Assembly: GCF_015355755.1 (NCBI RefSeq)
Contig: NZ_JACVEE010000009.1
Span: 1-43,724 of the forward strand
Length of the DNA stretch: 43,724 bases
Origin: Nocardia sp. XZ_19_385
Lineage (GTDB): Bacteria; Actinomycetota; Actinomycetes; Mycobacteriales; Mycobacteriaceae
Direction of reading: 5' to 3'
Positions 11,693-20,000 of the stretch are shown here, one piece after another. The notes under the pieces were generated by a model. The model saw only the letters and a list, made by a program, of their open reading frames with translations, was not told the DNA's origin and searched no databases. Position numbers and translations under genes: made by a program. Each line of letters opens with the position of its first letter. The stretch's first letter is position 1.

Positions 11693-12187
11693 ATGGCCTT
11701 CTTGAACAAGATCATTTCCAACGCGCACACCTTCAGCCGGTTGATGGACGTGGTGGACAAGGCGCCGCAGTGGCGCAACCAACTCGTGGCCAAGAAGAAC
11801 GACCTGCGCGGCGGCACCTTCCGGGACGCCGCGATGGGCATGTGCGCCCTGGTCGCCGCCGCGGACGGGAGCATCGATCCGGACGAGCGCATGCGCGTCG
11901 CCGGACTGCTCGGCACCGATCCCGTGCTGCAGAACTTCCCCGCCGACGAGCTGCGCGCCCTGTTCGACGACAACTGCCAAAGGCTCACCGCGGACCCGGC
12001 TTTCGGCCGCGCGCACGTGCTGCAGCAGATCGCCAAGGCCGCCGCCAAACCGGCCGAGGCGCAGGCCGTCGTGCAGATCGGCATCCTGATCGGCAACGCC
12101 GACGGGAACTTCGACCAGGCCGAGGTCGCCGCGGTCCGCGAGGCCTGCCGGACACTGCGACTGGACCCTGCGCAGTTCGGCCTGTAA
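11693..12187 (+). CDS. terB: TerB family tellurite-resistance protein
   Basis: This is an all-helical TerB domain protein of 164 residues. The two acidic metal-binding motifs of the family are present: AADGSIDPDE around 57-65 and GNADGNFDQAE at 134-144, each at the end of a helix. GGGGAG ends seven bases before the ATG, a good ribosome site. The function is inferred only from the family (stress, tellurite and membrane-associated Ter complexes). The AlkZ-like gene follows 17 bases downstream but has its own -10 box. Confidence 0.93.
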   Translation: MAFLNKIISNAHTFSRLMDVVDKAPQWRNQLVAKKNDLRGGTFRDAAMGMCALVAAADGSIDPDERMRVAGLLGTDPVLQNFPADELRALFDDNCQRLTADPAFGRAHVLQQIAKAAAKPAEAQAVVQIGILIGNADGNFDQAEVAAVREACRTLRLDPAQFGL

Positions 12188-12191
12188 CCGC

Positions 12192-12197
12192 TACCCT
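12192..12197 (+). promoter_or_regulatory. -10 box for leaderless AlkZ-like gene
   Basis: TACCCT is followed by seven bases and then the ATG at 12205. The box lies in the 17-base gap after terB, and no Shine-Dalgarno sequence is present, so the gene may be started independently and without a leader. Confidence 0.45.
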
Positions 12198-12204
12198 TTC
12201 GCCT

Positions 12205-13383
12205 ATGCGTTCGATAGATGCCGCGCAGCGGCGGGCCCGGCTCGGTGTGCGGCATCGGCTGGCCTACGAGCACCGGGTTGCCGACGCGGCCGAGATCGCC
12301 CGTTCGATGGTCGTGCTGCACGCCACCGATCCGGCGACGGTGTATCTGTCCGTCGGCGCGCGTGGCCTGGACCTCGTCCCCGCGGATGTAGAGAAAGCGC
12401 TCTACGACGACCGCACCCTGCTCCGCATGCTCGCCATGCGGCGCACCATGTTCATCGCCCCGACGGAACTGGTTCCGGCACTGCAGAGTTCGTGCGCCGA
12501 CGCGCTCGCCGAGAAGCAGCGCCGCACCTACGGCAGATACCTCGAACAAGCCGGTGTCATCGACGGTGACGTCGCCACCTGGCTCGCCGACGTCGAAGCG
12601 GAAACCCATCAGACGCTGCTGACCCTCGGCGCCGCCACCGGCGCGCAACTCAGCAAAGCCGTGCCGCGCCTGCGCACGCAGGTGAATCCGACGCCGGAGA
12701 AGTCGTATTCGAAGCCCACCAACATCACCACGTGGGTGCTGGTCACGCTCGGCGCGGAAGGCCGGATCGTCCGCGGGCGGCCCAACGGCGGCTGGACCAG
12801 CAGCCAGTACACCTGGGCGCCGATCGAATCCTGGCTTCCCGCAGGGGTACTCGACGTTCCCGTCGATGTCGCTCGCGCCGACCTCGTCCGGAAGTGGCTG
12901 TACGCCTTCGGGCCCGCACCCGTTGCCGACATCAAGTGGTGGACCGGCTGGACGCTGGGCGATGTCCGGAAAACCTTGGCCCAGTTGGACATCGTCGAAG
13001 TCGACCTCGACGGCGCCACCGGCGTCCTGCTGGCCGACGATCTCGAACCTGTTCCCACCCCCGAACCCTGGGCCGCCTTCCTCCCCGCCCTGGACCCGAC
13101 ACCCATGGGCTGGCAGTCCCGCGAGTGGTATCTCGGCCCGCACGCGCCCGCGCTGTTCGATCGCAACGGCAATATCGGCCCCACGATCTGGCTCGACGGC
13201 CGCATCGTCGGCGGCTGGGCTCAGCGCAAGGACGGCGAAATCGCCTGGCGCCTATTGGAAGACGTCGGCGCCGACGCGCTCGCGCTGATCAAGGCCGAAG
13301 CCGCGCGCTCGGCTACCTGGTTCGGCGAGGTTCGCGCCATCCCCCGGTTCCGTACGCCGTTGGAGCGCGAACTCACCGCCTGA
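12205..13383 (+). CDS. Winged-helix DNA-binding protein, HTH_42/AlkZ-like family
   Basis: At 392 residues the protein has the tandem winged-helix layout of the HTH_42 (PF06224) family, which includes the DNA glycosylases AlkZ and E. coli YcaQ. Typical segments are the N-terminal RARLGVRHRL...HATDPATVYLSVGAR, the LRMLAMRRTMFIAP strand-helix, and the GPAPVADIKWWTGW winged helix near residue 232. AlkZ proteins excise bulky or cross-linked bases through a QxQ motif; I see HATDPATVY rather than a clear QxQ, so glycosylase activity is uncertain. Its stop is two bases from the stop of the convergent lipoprotein gene. Confidence 0.87.
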   Translation: MRSIDAAQRRARLGVRHRLAYEHRVADAAEIARSMVVLHATDPATVYLSVGARGLDLVPADVEKALYDDRTLLRMLAMRRTMFIAPTELVPALQSSCADALAEKQRRTYGRYLEQAGVIDGDVATWLADVEAETHQTLLTLGAATGAQLSKAVPRLRTQVNPTPEKSYSKPTNITTWVLVTLGAEGRIVRGRPNGGWTSSQYTWAPIESWLPAGVLDVPVDVARADLVRKWLYAFGPAPVADIKWWTGWTLGDVRKTLAQLDIVEVDLDGATGVLLADDLEPVPTPEPWAAFLPALDPTPMGWQSREWYLGPHAPALFDRNGNIGPTIWLDGRIVGGWAQRKDGEIAWRLLEDVGADALALIKAEAARSATWFGEVRAIPRFRTPLERELTA

Positions 13384-13384
13384 A

Positions 13385-13894
13385 CTACGTGGTGAACAGC
13401 TGGATGTGGACGTAGCGGTTCTCCTGGTCGCGCTCGTCGACGATGACGATTCGGTAGACCGATTTGCCATCGGAGCCACGGTATTTGTCTTCGGCGCGCA
13501 GGATCGAAGGCGACGTATCCAGCGGCGGGCCCGCAATGGTGGTTTCGGCAACCCGGAACACCTTGGCCAAGGGTGACGAGAAGTTCGATGCCTGCAGCAG
13601 CCGGTCTACGCCCTCTTTGCCTGTCGACAGTGCGATTCGGTAGAGCGTGTCGGCACCGCTTTCGGTTCGAGCGTCGAGGACCGAGGCGCCGTCCGGGATC
13701 ACTACTCCGCCGAATTCGGATGCTTTCCTGGTGATTTCGGCAGCGCTGCCCGGCTGGGCCGACCCGGCGCGCGGCTCGCGTTCGCTACTTGCGCCGCCGC
13801 ACCCGGTCACCATCGCGACTACGGCTGCGGCCACGGAACCGATCGATAGGCAGACCAGTATGGCCCGCGCGATTCGAGGAGTTCTGTTTCTCAT
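13385..13894 (-). CDS. Putative lipoprotein, third gene of ESX-like cassette
   Basis: The 169-residue protein has basic residues, a hydrophobic stretch and a lipobox (MVTG-C) near residue 32, so it should be lipid-anchored outside the membrane. The mature part is mixed alpha/beta and ends in YRIVIVDERDQENRYVHIQLFTT. I recognise no family. The ATG overlaps the stop of the proline-rich gene by four bases (ATGA), which ties the two in translation. A surface partner or immunity-like role for the upstream exported proteins is possible but is inference from position. Confidence 0.8.
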   Translation of the reverse strand: MRNRTPRIARAILVCLSIGSVAAAVVAMVTGCGGASSEREPRAGSAQPGSAAEITRKASEFGGVVIPDGASVLDARTESGADTLYRIALSTGKEGVDRLLQASNFSSPLAKVFRVAETTIAGPPLDTSPSILRAEDKYRGSDGKSVYRIVIVDERDQENRYVHIQLFTT

Positions 13895-14739
13895 CTGGTC
13901 GGATCCGTCCTCTCGCCGTCGCGACTGTCGTCCGGTCCGGGTAGGTTCACCGACCCGCTCGCCGGTATCTTGCCCTCGTACCGGCGAACATCGCTGGTTC
14001 CCTCGATGTCGTACTCGCGTGCCAGCCCTGCCGTATGCAGTTCACCCATGTCCTTGTCGTGGACAGTGACGCCGGCGATTTCGACGCTCTTTCCTTCATC
14101 CCAGTTGTAGCGGTCGTAGAGATGCACCTTATATTCTACGACCACGGTGGGCTCGGCTCCCTCCGCGGGTTCCCGGGTGAGCACCGAACCACTCGACGCC
14201 AGCTGGATGCCGCCCATCGCGAAAAACCAATCACCGCTCAACTCTTTGGTGATATAGAAGCCACTCCAGCCGGTCTGGTAAGTAGTCGCACGATCGTAAT
14301 CCTCGGCTGCCACCTGCGCTGCGGCAATTCTTCTGATCTCGTTTTCGGCTATCAGGTTGGCCGCGTCATTGGCCTTCGGTACGTCGTGCAATACCGAATC
14401 CACATTGACTCTCAGGGTGTCCCCGCTGTTACCGAGGTAGTGCTCCAGGTGCGCGGATGCGTGCGTATACCCGATGACGTCGGCGGCCGAGGCTACCGCC
14501 GCCGCTACTTCAGCGAATCCGACGTCATCGAGTTTGCTGTACCAGGGCTGTGAGTTCCACTTGCCCGCGCCCTCGTCGGGTTCCGGCGACGCGGGTGCTC
14601 CAGGCATCGGAGTCGGCTCGGGCGGCGGCTGCGGGGACGGTCCGGGTTGGGGATTCGGAGTCGGGATCGAACTCGAATCGCCCCCCCGTTCCGGGGGTGG
14701 TTGGGGTGCGGGATTCGGAGTCGGACTGGGCTCTGCCAT
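13891..14739 (-). CDS. Proline-rich protein of unknown function, second gene of cassette
   Basis: The 282 residues fall into an extremely proline-rich first 60 (PNPAPQPPPE-like stretches) and a compact domain. The domain begins WYSKLDDVGF and includes SAHLEHYLGNSG, DWFFAMGG and YDRYNWDEGKSV, and a GELHTAGLAREYDIEG segment. No signal peptide or membrane helix is seen. A proline-rich head on a cargo-like domain next to an ESX-like protein is common for type VII secreted proteins or their partners. The domain itself I cannot assign; the dense tryptophan, tyrosine and histidine motifs look like a conserved fold. The Shine-Dalgarno is weak. Confidence 0.8.
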   Translation of the reverse strand: MAEPSPTPNPAPQPPPERGGDSSSIPTPNPQPGPSPQPPPEPTPMPGAPASPEPDEGAGKWNSQPWYSKLDDVGFAEVAAAVASAADVIGYTHASAHLEHYLGNSGDTLRVNVDSVLHDVPKANDAANLIAENEIRRIAAAQVAAEDYDRATTYQTGWSGFYITKELSGDWFFAMGGIQLASSGSVLTREPAEGAEPTVVVEYKVHLYDRYNWDEGKSVEIAGVTVHDKDMGELHTAGLAREYDIEGTSDVRRYEGKIPASGSVNLPGPDDSRDGERTDPTR

Positions 14740-14791
14740 GAATTTCTACTCGTTCGTGTTCGATGAATCTACAAACAGATAGCCGGCTATG

Positions 14792-15919
14792 TCAGACGGA
14801 GAGCGTGGGGGCCTCCGAAACTGCTTTGTGCTGCCACCAGACGTGGCCACCGAACCCGTATTGCATCAAATGTGAACCGGCGTCGACGCGCTCCGGAACT
14901 TCGAAATCCGCCATGGCGAACTTGGGCGCCGCCCGGTCGGGGGAATATTCCAATGCGGACGAGACCCGGCCGAGCATGGCGGTCATATTGTTGTGCCTGG
15001 TCTTGACGGAGTCCTTCAGCGCATCGACGGCCGCGACGATCTGGGACCGGTTCGACTCTTGCATGGGCTTGTCGATCAACAGCGCCCAAACTCCCAGTGG
15101 CAGGGTGAATCCGACAAAGGTCATCGGCTTGGTCAGCGCGCTGCTCAGCTCTATTGCCTGGTTGTACACCATGCGCTCGAGACACGCGCCGGCGTTCTGG
15201 ACGATCTTCGACACCCCGTCCATGTCCCAGCTACGTCCGGCGATCGATTCCCCCAAGGGGGCCGCGTTATCGCCGAATGTCTGCGAGCCCAGCCTTTTCC
15301 AGCTCGTTTGCAGCCAGTTGGTGCCGCCGGCGATATTCTCCGACGCCGTATAGTCGTTGACGCCCAGCAGGCCGATCCGCTCACCGACGGTCTGCAGCGC
15401 CTCCCAGTCACCCACCAGCGGTTCGAGGTATTCCTTGGCGGGCCGCAGGCCGATCTTCTGACCCAGCGGCTCGTCGTAGGGCCCGATCAATTGGATACCG
15501 GCGGTGACCACGTTGCGGACGGTGGCCGGGGCGTCCTCCACTTCCTGCAAGTAGGGCAGATTCAACCCGCTGAATCGCGTGGGGCCCCCTTCGTCAGCCG
15601 GCTGCCCCGCTCCGATGCCGACCGCCGACACAATCCCATTGGTCGAGACGTTCTCGGCGCCCTTGTATTCACGTTTCGCGGTGACAAGGTGCGTACCCAG
15701 CCTGTCGACCGTGCCCAGATCGCTCTTGTACGCGGCCGCCATCGCGGTATGAAACGTCTTGAACGCCGGGGCCAGCGTCGACATGAGCTCGGCCGATTGG
15801 CTGGGCAGCGCCACACCTGGCAGCAGCCGCGCGGCGTTGGACGTAAAACTGGTCGAGAGGTCCTGCAGATCCAGATTGAACCCAGCGAGGTTGGGCTGGC
15901 CTACTTCGAGTTCATCCAC
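14792..15919 (-). CDS. ESX/WXG100-like helical protein, first gene of cassette
   Basis: The 375-residue protein is mostly helical. The N-terminal hundred residues have the size and pattern of an ESAT-6/type VII secretion target domain (TSNAARLLPG, APAFKTFHTAMAAAYKSDLGTVDRL). A second helical region contains SWDMDGVSKIVQNAGACLERMVYNQAIELSSAL, resembling the second half of such a module. No signal peptide is present. A weakly hydrophobic stretch (TFVGFTLPLGVWALLI) lies near 270-285. The start is GTG with GGGAGG five bases upstream. It heads a three-gene operon. No esx or ecc machinery gene is in the window, so export would rely on a locus elsewhere. Confidence 0.82.
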   Translation of the reverse strand: MDELEVGQPNLAGFNLDLQDLSTSFTSNAARLLPGVALPSQSAELMSTLAPAFKTFHTAMAAAYKSDLGTVDRLGTHLVTAKREYKGAENVSTNGIVSAVGIGAGQPADEGGPTRFSGLNLPYLQEVEDAPATVRNVVTAGIQLIGPYDEPLGQKIGLRPAKEYLEPLVGDWEALQTVGERIGLLGVNDYTASENIAGGTNWLQTSWKRLGSQTFGDNAAPLGESIAGRSWDMDGVSKIVQNAGACLERMVYNQAIELSSALTKPMTFVGFTLPLGVWALLIDKPMQESNRSQIVAAVDALKDSVKTRHNNMTAMLGRVSSALEYSPDRAAPKFAMADFEVPERVDAGSHLMQYGFGGHVWWQHKAVSEAPTLSV

Positions 15920-15974
15920 GACGCCTCCCGAGGATGCGTCGAAACTTCGTATGACTTAGCAGCATCGGTCTGAA

Positions 15975-16025
15975 GCCTTCCCTGCCGTGCGGGGAGGCCC
16001 TGAACCTTCGAAATAGCGAAAGTTC
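15975..16025. repeat. Two tandem inverted repeats upstream of the ESX-like operon
   Basis: The first hairpin pairs GCCTTCCC (15975-15982) with GGGGAGGC (15991-15998) using one G-U pair. The second pairs GAACCTTCG (16002-16010) with CGAAAGTTC (16017-16025) with one mismatch. Both lie 55-105 bases before the GTG of the ESX-like gene, so they could form a structured 5' leader or an operator. No promoter could be placed firmly. The rest of 15920-16192 holds only the hairpin at 16094-16122. Confidence 0.45.
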
Positions 16026-16093
16026 AAGTTGCACAAACGATTTCTGCGATCCCCGCCCTGTACGGGTCAGATGATAGTGGATCCACACAGCAC

Positions 16094-16122
16094 CGCCAAG
16101 CCCCCTGCACAAGGGGCTGGCG
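16094..16122 (-). terminator. Hairpin behind nadC, probable terminator
   Basis: CGCCAAGCCCC and GGGGCTGGCG form a GC-rich stem with one bulged A around an 8-base loop, about 70 bases after the nadC stop. There is no U tract, which is common for actinobacterial terminators. It separates nad transcription from the ESX-like operon. Confidence 0.5.
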
Positions 16123-16192
16123 GAAACCTTAGCAATCCTCTAAGTCGTTCGGGCGCAGTCGTTGTCGGCTTCGCGGGCTGGGAGTTGCCGGT

Positions 16193-17053
16193 CTACATGT
16201 CCAGGCCGAGGTCCAGGACGCGCACGGAGTGGGTGAGGGCCCCGACGGCGAGGTAGTCGACGCCGGTGCGGGCGTAGTCGGTGGCGGCGTCGAGGGTGAG
16301 GCCGCCGGAGGATTCGAGTTTCGTCGACGGGGATTCGGCGTTGCGGCGTTGCACCGCGGCTTGGGTTTGCCAGAGCGGGAAGTTGTCCAAGAGGACGAGG
16401 TCGACGTTTTCCGCCAGAACGGCGTCGAGTTGTTCGAGGCTGTCCACTTCGACTTCGCAGGCGATATCCGGGGCCAGCTCGCGGACCGCGCGCAGGGCGG
16501 CGGTGACCGAACCGGCGGCGACGACGTGGTTGTCCTTGATGAGGGCTTCGTCGCCGAGGCCCATGCGGTGGTTGACGCCGCCGCCGGTACGGACCGCGTA
16601 TTTCTGCAGAGCGCGCAGGCCGGGGAGGGTTTTGCGGCTGTCTCGGATCTTGCAGCCGGTGCCTTCGACCGCGTCGACCCAGGCCGAGGTGGCGGTGGCG
16701 ATGCCGGACAGGTGGCAGACCAGGTTCAGCATGGTGCGTTCGGCGGTGAGCAGGCCGCGGGTGGGGGCGATCAGGCCGAGGACGGTCTGGCCGGGCTGGA
16801 TGCGGGCGCCGTCGGGGACGCGATCGGTGATCTCGTAGTTGCCGGCGCCGATCACCTCGTCGAGGACCAGCAGACCGACGTCGAGTCCGGCGACGGTGCC
16901 CGGCTGACGGGTCACCACGGCGGCTTTGACGACGGCGTCGGCGGGGACGGTGGCCATGGTGGTCACGTCGGGGCCGTAGCGCAGGTCTTCGTCGAGGGCG
17001 GTGCGGATCAGGGCGAGGACTTCGTCGCGGTTCAGGGCGGGATCGAGAGCCAT
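16193..17053 (-). CDS. nadC: Nicotinate-nucleotide pyrophosphorylase (quinolinate phosphoribosyltransferase)
   Basis: NadC condenses quinolinate with PRPP to nicotinate mononucleotide, closing de novo NAD synthesis. Family motifs are plain: EDLRYGPDVT near 22-31, ERTMLNLVCHLSGIAT, the active-site KIRDSRKTLPGLR and GGGVNHR, then ALIKDNH and the C-terminal ESSGGLTLD and GALTHS. The length of 286 residues is standard. It is last in nadA-nadB-nadC, 58 bases after nadB. Confidence 0.97.
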   Translation of the reverse strand: MALDPALNRDEVLALIRTALDEDLRYGPDVTTMATVPADAVVKAAVVTRQPGTVAGLDVGLLVLDEVIGAGNYEITDRVPDGARIQPGQTVLGLIAPTRGLLTAERTMLNLVCHLSGIATATSAWVDAVEGTGCKIRDSRKTLPGLRALQKYAVRTGGGVNHRMGLGDEALIKDNHVVAAGSVTAALRAVRELAPDIACEVEVDSLEQLDAVLAENVDLVLLDNFPLWQTQAAVQRRNAESPSTKLESSGGLTLDAATDYARTGVDYLAVGALTHSVRVLDLGLDM

Positions 17054-17111
17054 CAGCTCACTCCTTCTCGGCTGTGCGGCGGGTTCGGTTGCGCCGGTGC
17101 GGATCTCGTGG

Positions 17112-18752
17112 TCACGGGCGGGTCAGGGCCAGGCCGGCCGGGACGATCGGGGCCTCGAGGTCGGGGTGGCCGTCCGGGTCCAGGCTGATCGGGATGCTGT
17201 GGCGCAGCGCCTCGACCGCTTCGGGATAGTCGGATCTGGTGTGGCAGCCGCGGCTTTCGGTGCGGGCCGCGGCGGCGAGTAGCAGCACCCGGGCGGTGAG
17301 GGTGAGGGCGCCGTCTTCGAGTTCGCTGATGCGCTGGGCCGCAACGTCTTTCGGATCAGCGTCGGCGGACCGCTTGTCCCCGTTGGTCAATCGGCTCGAC
17401 ATATTGCGCAGCACCGCACGTTCCAGGCGCTTGGTCGCTTCGGCCAATCCATCCCGATCGCGGACAACGGCAGCGTTGGCGGTCATCACCTGCTGTAGTG
17501 CGGCGCGATCGACGCGCGGCATGGTGTACGAATGGATCTCCGCGACACCGCGTTTCACCTCGAGCCGCTCGGTGGCGGCGAATCCGACGCGCTCGCCGAC
17601 GACCAGACCTTCCAGAAGACTGTTCGACGCCAACCGGTTCGCACCGTGCAGGCCGGTGCGCGCCACCTCACCCGCGGCGTAGAGCCCGGGAACCCCGGTG
17701 CGGCCGTGGGTGTCGGTGACGATGCCGCCGCACTGGTAATGCGCAGCCGGCGCCACCGGGATCAGCTGGGCCCGCGGATCGATGCCCGCGGCCAGGCAGG
17801 ACGCGGTGATCGTCGGAAAGCGTTGCGCGAAACCGTCGATGGCGCGACCGTCGAGGAAGACGTGGTCGGTGCCCAGGGCGCGCATCCGTGCGGAAATGGC
17901 GCGCGACACCACATCTCGTGGCGCCAGGTCGCCGCGCGGATGCACTCCGGCGGTGACCGAATGACCTTCGGAATCAACCAGAGTCGCGCCCTCGCCGCGC
18001 ACCGCCTCGCTGATCAGCGGTCGGCGGCCCAGCCCGCCCGGGGTGTACAGCACGGTCGGATGGAACTGCACGAACTCCAGATCGGCGACCGCGGCACCGG
18101 CCCGCAGCGCGAGCGCGATGCCGTCGGCAGTGGCTCCGGGCGGGTTGGTACTGAGCGCGTACAACTGGCCGAGACCGCCGGTGGCGAGCAGCACCGCCGG
18201 GGCGTGCACGACGCCGAATCCCTGCTCCGACACCGCGAGTACCCCGCGCACGCCGGTCGGGCCGGTCACAATTTCACACGCCGCGGCACCGAAGATGACC
18301 GGCAGCCCGGCCGCGTTCAACGCCCGCTGCACCTCCGCGCCGGTGGCGTCACCGCCCGCGTGGATGATGCGGCGGGTGCTGTGGCCGCCCTCGCGGGTGC
18401 GCGAAATCTGGCCGTCCCGGCCGAGATCGAAGACCGCGCCGAGATCGGTCAGGGCGGCGACCGCCTCCTGTCCACCTTCGACGATGGACAATGTGGCGTC
18501 CACGTCGACCAGGCCGGCGCCGGCCTCCACCGTGTCCCGCACATGCGATTCGACCGAATCCTCTTGCGGTGCAACCACGGCGATGCCGCCCTGCGCGTAC
18601 TGGGTGGCAGTGTCGGTGGGCCCGCCCTTGCTGAGAATGAGCACCTTCAGGCCGCGCAGCGAGGCCGTGCGCGCCGCGGTCAGGCCGGCGACGCCGCCGC
18701 CGATCACCACCAGGTCGGCTTCGGCTTCCCAGCCGATGGATACCGAAGTCAT
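17112..18752 (-). CDS. nadB: L-aspartate oxidase
   Basis: This FAD enzyme oxidises aspartate to iminoaspartate, the substrate of NadA. The FAD-binding GGGVAGL motif is near residue 18, preceded by DLVVIG. The succinate dehydrogenase-like active region includes QFHPTVLY and the EAVRGEGATL loop, and the capping region has YQCGGIVTD and NRLASNSLLEGLVVGERVG. The length of 546 residues is typical. AAGGTG lies seven bases before the ATG. The gap to nadA is 128 bases, unusually long for this operon, and carries strong hairpins. Confidence 0.96.
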   Translation of the reverse strand: MTSVSIGWEAEADLVVIGGGVAGLTAARTASLRGLKVLILSKGGPTDTATQYAQGGIAVVAPQEDSVESHVRDTVEAGAGLVDVDATLSIVEGGQEAVAALTDLGAVFDLGRDGQISRTREGGHSTRRIIHAGGDATGAEVQRALNAAGLPVIFGAAACEIVTGPTGVRGVLAVSEQGFGVVHAPAVLLATGGLGQLYALSTNPPGATADGIALALRAGAAVADLEFVQFHPTVLYTPGGLGRRPLISEAVRGEGATLVDSEGHSVTAGVHPRGDLAPRDVVSRAISARMRALGTDHVFLDGRAIDGFAQRFPTITASCLAAGIDPRAQLIPVAPAAHYQCGGIVTDTHGRTGVPGLYAAGEVARTGLHGANRLASNSLLEGLVVGERVGFAATERLEVKRGVAEIHSYTMPRVDRAALQQVMTANAAVVRDRDGLAEATKRLERAVLRNMSSRLTNGDKRSADADPKDVAAQRISELEDGALTLTARVLLLAAAARTESRGCHTRSDYPEAVEALRHSIPISLDPDGHPDLEAPIVPAGLALTRP

Positions 18753-18833
18753 ATTTCCGCACCTTCTCGTGCTCGCGCCGACGAAACGGGGGTCAGCGAA
18801 TCCCCTTGGCGCACCGGAACGCAGTGCGCCCTA

Positions 18834-18876
18834 CGCGTCACGATCGGTGACGCGCCGGTGCCGACGCACCGGCGCG
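18834..18876 (-). promoter_or_regulatory. Two overlapping hairpins between nadA and nadB
   Basis: CGCGCCGGTG (18851-18860) pairs perfectly with CACCGGCGCG (18867-18876) five bases after the nadA stop. Overlapping it, CGCGTCAC (18834-18841) pairs with GTGACGCG (18847-18854). The two stems share bases 18851-18854, so only one can form fully. Neither has a U tract. They could act as a processing or stability element or a partial terminator setting the nadA:nadB ratio; that is inference. Confidence 0.55.
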
Positions 18877-18880
18877 ATCA

Positions 18881-19924
18881 TCACTCGCCGCCGCCGGGGT
18901 TACCGATCTCGATCATGCGCTGCACCGAATTGCGGCCCAGTGCGGCCATTTCCGGATCGACGTGCACCTCGTCGGCGCCCTCGACCAGGCAGCGCAGCAG
19001 CGCCGCCGGGGTGATCATCTTCATGTAGGGGCAGGAGGCGCGGTCGTTGACGGCCTGGAAGTCGATGCCCGGTGCGGCTTTCCGCAGCTGGTGCAGCATG
19101 CCGATCTCGGTCGCGACCAGCACCTGGCTCGACTTGGACTGCTTGGCCGCGTCGATCATGCCGCCGGTGGACAGGATGTGCACCCGATCGGCCGGGAACG
19201 AACCCTCCCCCGCCAGGTAGAGCGCCGAAGTGGCGCAACCACATTCGGGGTGTACGAACAGCTCGGCGTCGGGGTGGGTGCGCGCCTGCTCGGTGAGCTC
19301 CGCACCGTTGATGCCCGCGTGCACGTGGCACTCACCGGCCCAGATCTGCATGTTCTCGCGGCCGGTGACGCGTTTGACGTGCGCGCCCAGGAACTGGTCC
19401 GGCAGGAACAGCACCTCCCGATCGGGATCGATCGAGGCGACCACGTCGACCGCGTTGGACGAGGTGCAGCAGATATCGGTGAGGGCCTTCACCTCGGCCG
19501 TGGTGTTCACGTAGGACACCACCACCGCGTTCGGGAACTCGGCCTTCCAGGCGCGCAGATCCTCGGCGGTGATGGAGTCGGCCAGCGAACAGCCCGCGCG
19601 CTGATCCGGAATCAGCACGGTCTTGGCGGGGCTGAGGATCTTCGCTGTCTCGGCCATGAAGTGCACGCCACAGAACACGATGGTGTCCTCCGGCGCTTCG
19701 GCCGCGATGCGGGACAGCGCCAGCGAGTCACCCACGTGATCGGCAACGTCCTGGATCTCGGGCAGCTGGTAGTTGTGCGCCAGGATCGTGGCGTTGCGCT
19801 CGCGTGCGAGGCGCTTCACCTCCCGCGCCCACTCCGGCGTCCCTTCGACGCCGGTGTATCCCGACGGCCCGTCGAACACCTGCCCCATCAGCGGAGGCGC
19901 CGTAAACGCACCCATGCTCGCCAT
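18881..19924 (-). CDS. nadA: Quinolinate synthase
   Basis: NadA makes quinolinate from iminoaspartate and dihydroxyacetone phosphate with a [4Fe-4S] cluster. Likely cluster ligands are Cys112 (AGCSLADS), Cys228 (HPECGC) and Cys298 (ASCPYM). Substrate-binding LAHNYQ and the STGGM motif are also visible. The frame stays open to 20335, but the start is ATG 19924, with AAGGGAG close upstream, giving 347 residues. It is the first gene of nadABC, and its promoter and operator lie at 19978-20000. Confidence 0.96.
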   Translation of the reverse strand: MASMGAFTAPPLMGQVFDGPSGYTGVEGTPEWAREVKRLARERNATILAHNYQLPEIQDVADHVGDSLALSRIAAEAPEDTIVFCGVHFMAETAKILSPAKTVLIPDQRAGCSLADSITAEDLRAWKAEFPNAVVVSYVNTTAEVKALTDICCTSSNAVDVVASIDPDREVLFLPDQFLGAHVKRVTGRENMQIWAGECHVHAGINGAELTEQARTHPDAELFVHPECGCATSALYLAGEGSFPADRVHILSTGGMIDAAKQSKSSQVLVATEIGMLHQLRKAAPGIDFQAVNDRASCPYMKMITPAALLRCLVEGADEVHVDPEMAALGRNSVQRMIEIGNPGGGE

Positions 19925-19977
19925 GATGGCTCCCTTCGTCGCGCGCTCGGCCTCCTCGCCGATTCGCACCAAACCAG

Positions 19978-20000
19978 GTTTTCGACTTATAATCGAAAAC
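19978..20000. promoter_or_regulatory. NrtR operator palindrome with two overlapping -10 boxes
   Basis: GTTTTCGA (19978-19985) and TCGAAAAC (19993-20000) are perfect inverted arms around CTTATAA. On the plus strand TATAAT (19988-19993) ends seven bases before the nrtR GTG. On the minus strand TATAAG (19991-19986) would start nadA about 55 bases before its ATG. One bound dimer would cover both promoters, so NrtR would repress itself and nadABC together. The regulator type and position fit known actinobacterial NrtR sites; binding here is predicted, not shown. Confidence 0.82.

Noticed and set aside
4878..12187. A complete tellurite-resistance operon
   Set aside because: Only single terD and terB genes are present; TerC, TerZ, TerA or TerE were not found.
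16002..16025. Possible second NrtR site before the ESX-like operon
   Set aside because: It has TTTCG/CGAAG-like halves but an imperfect arm and a different spacer from the nad operator, so it is kept only as an inverted repeat.
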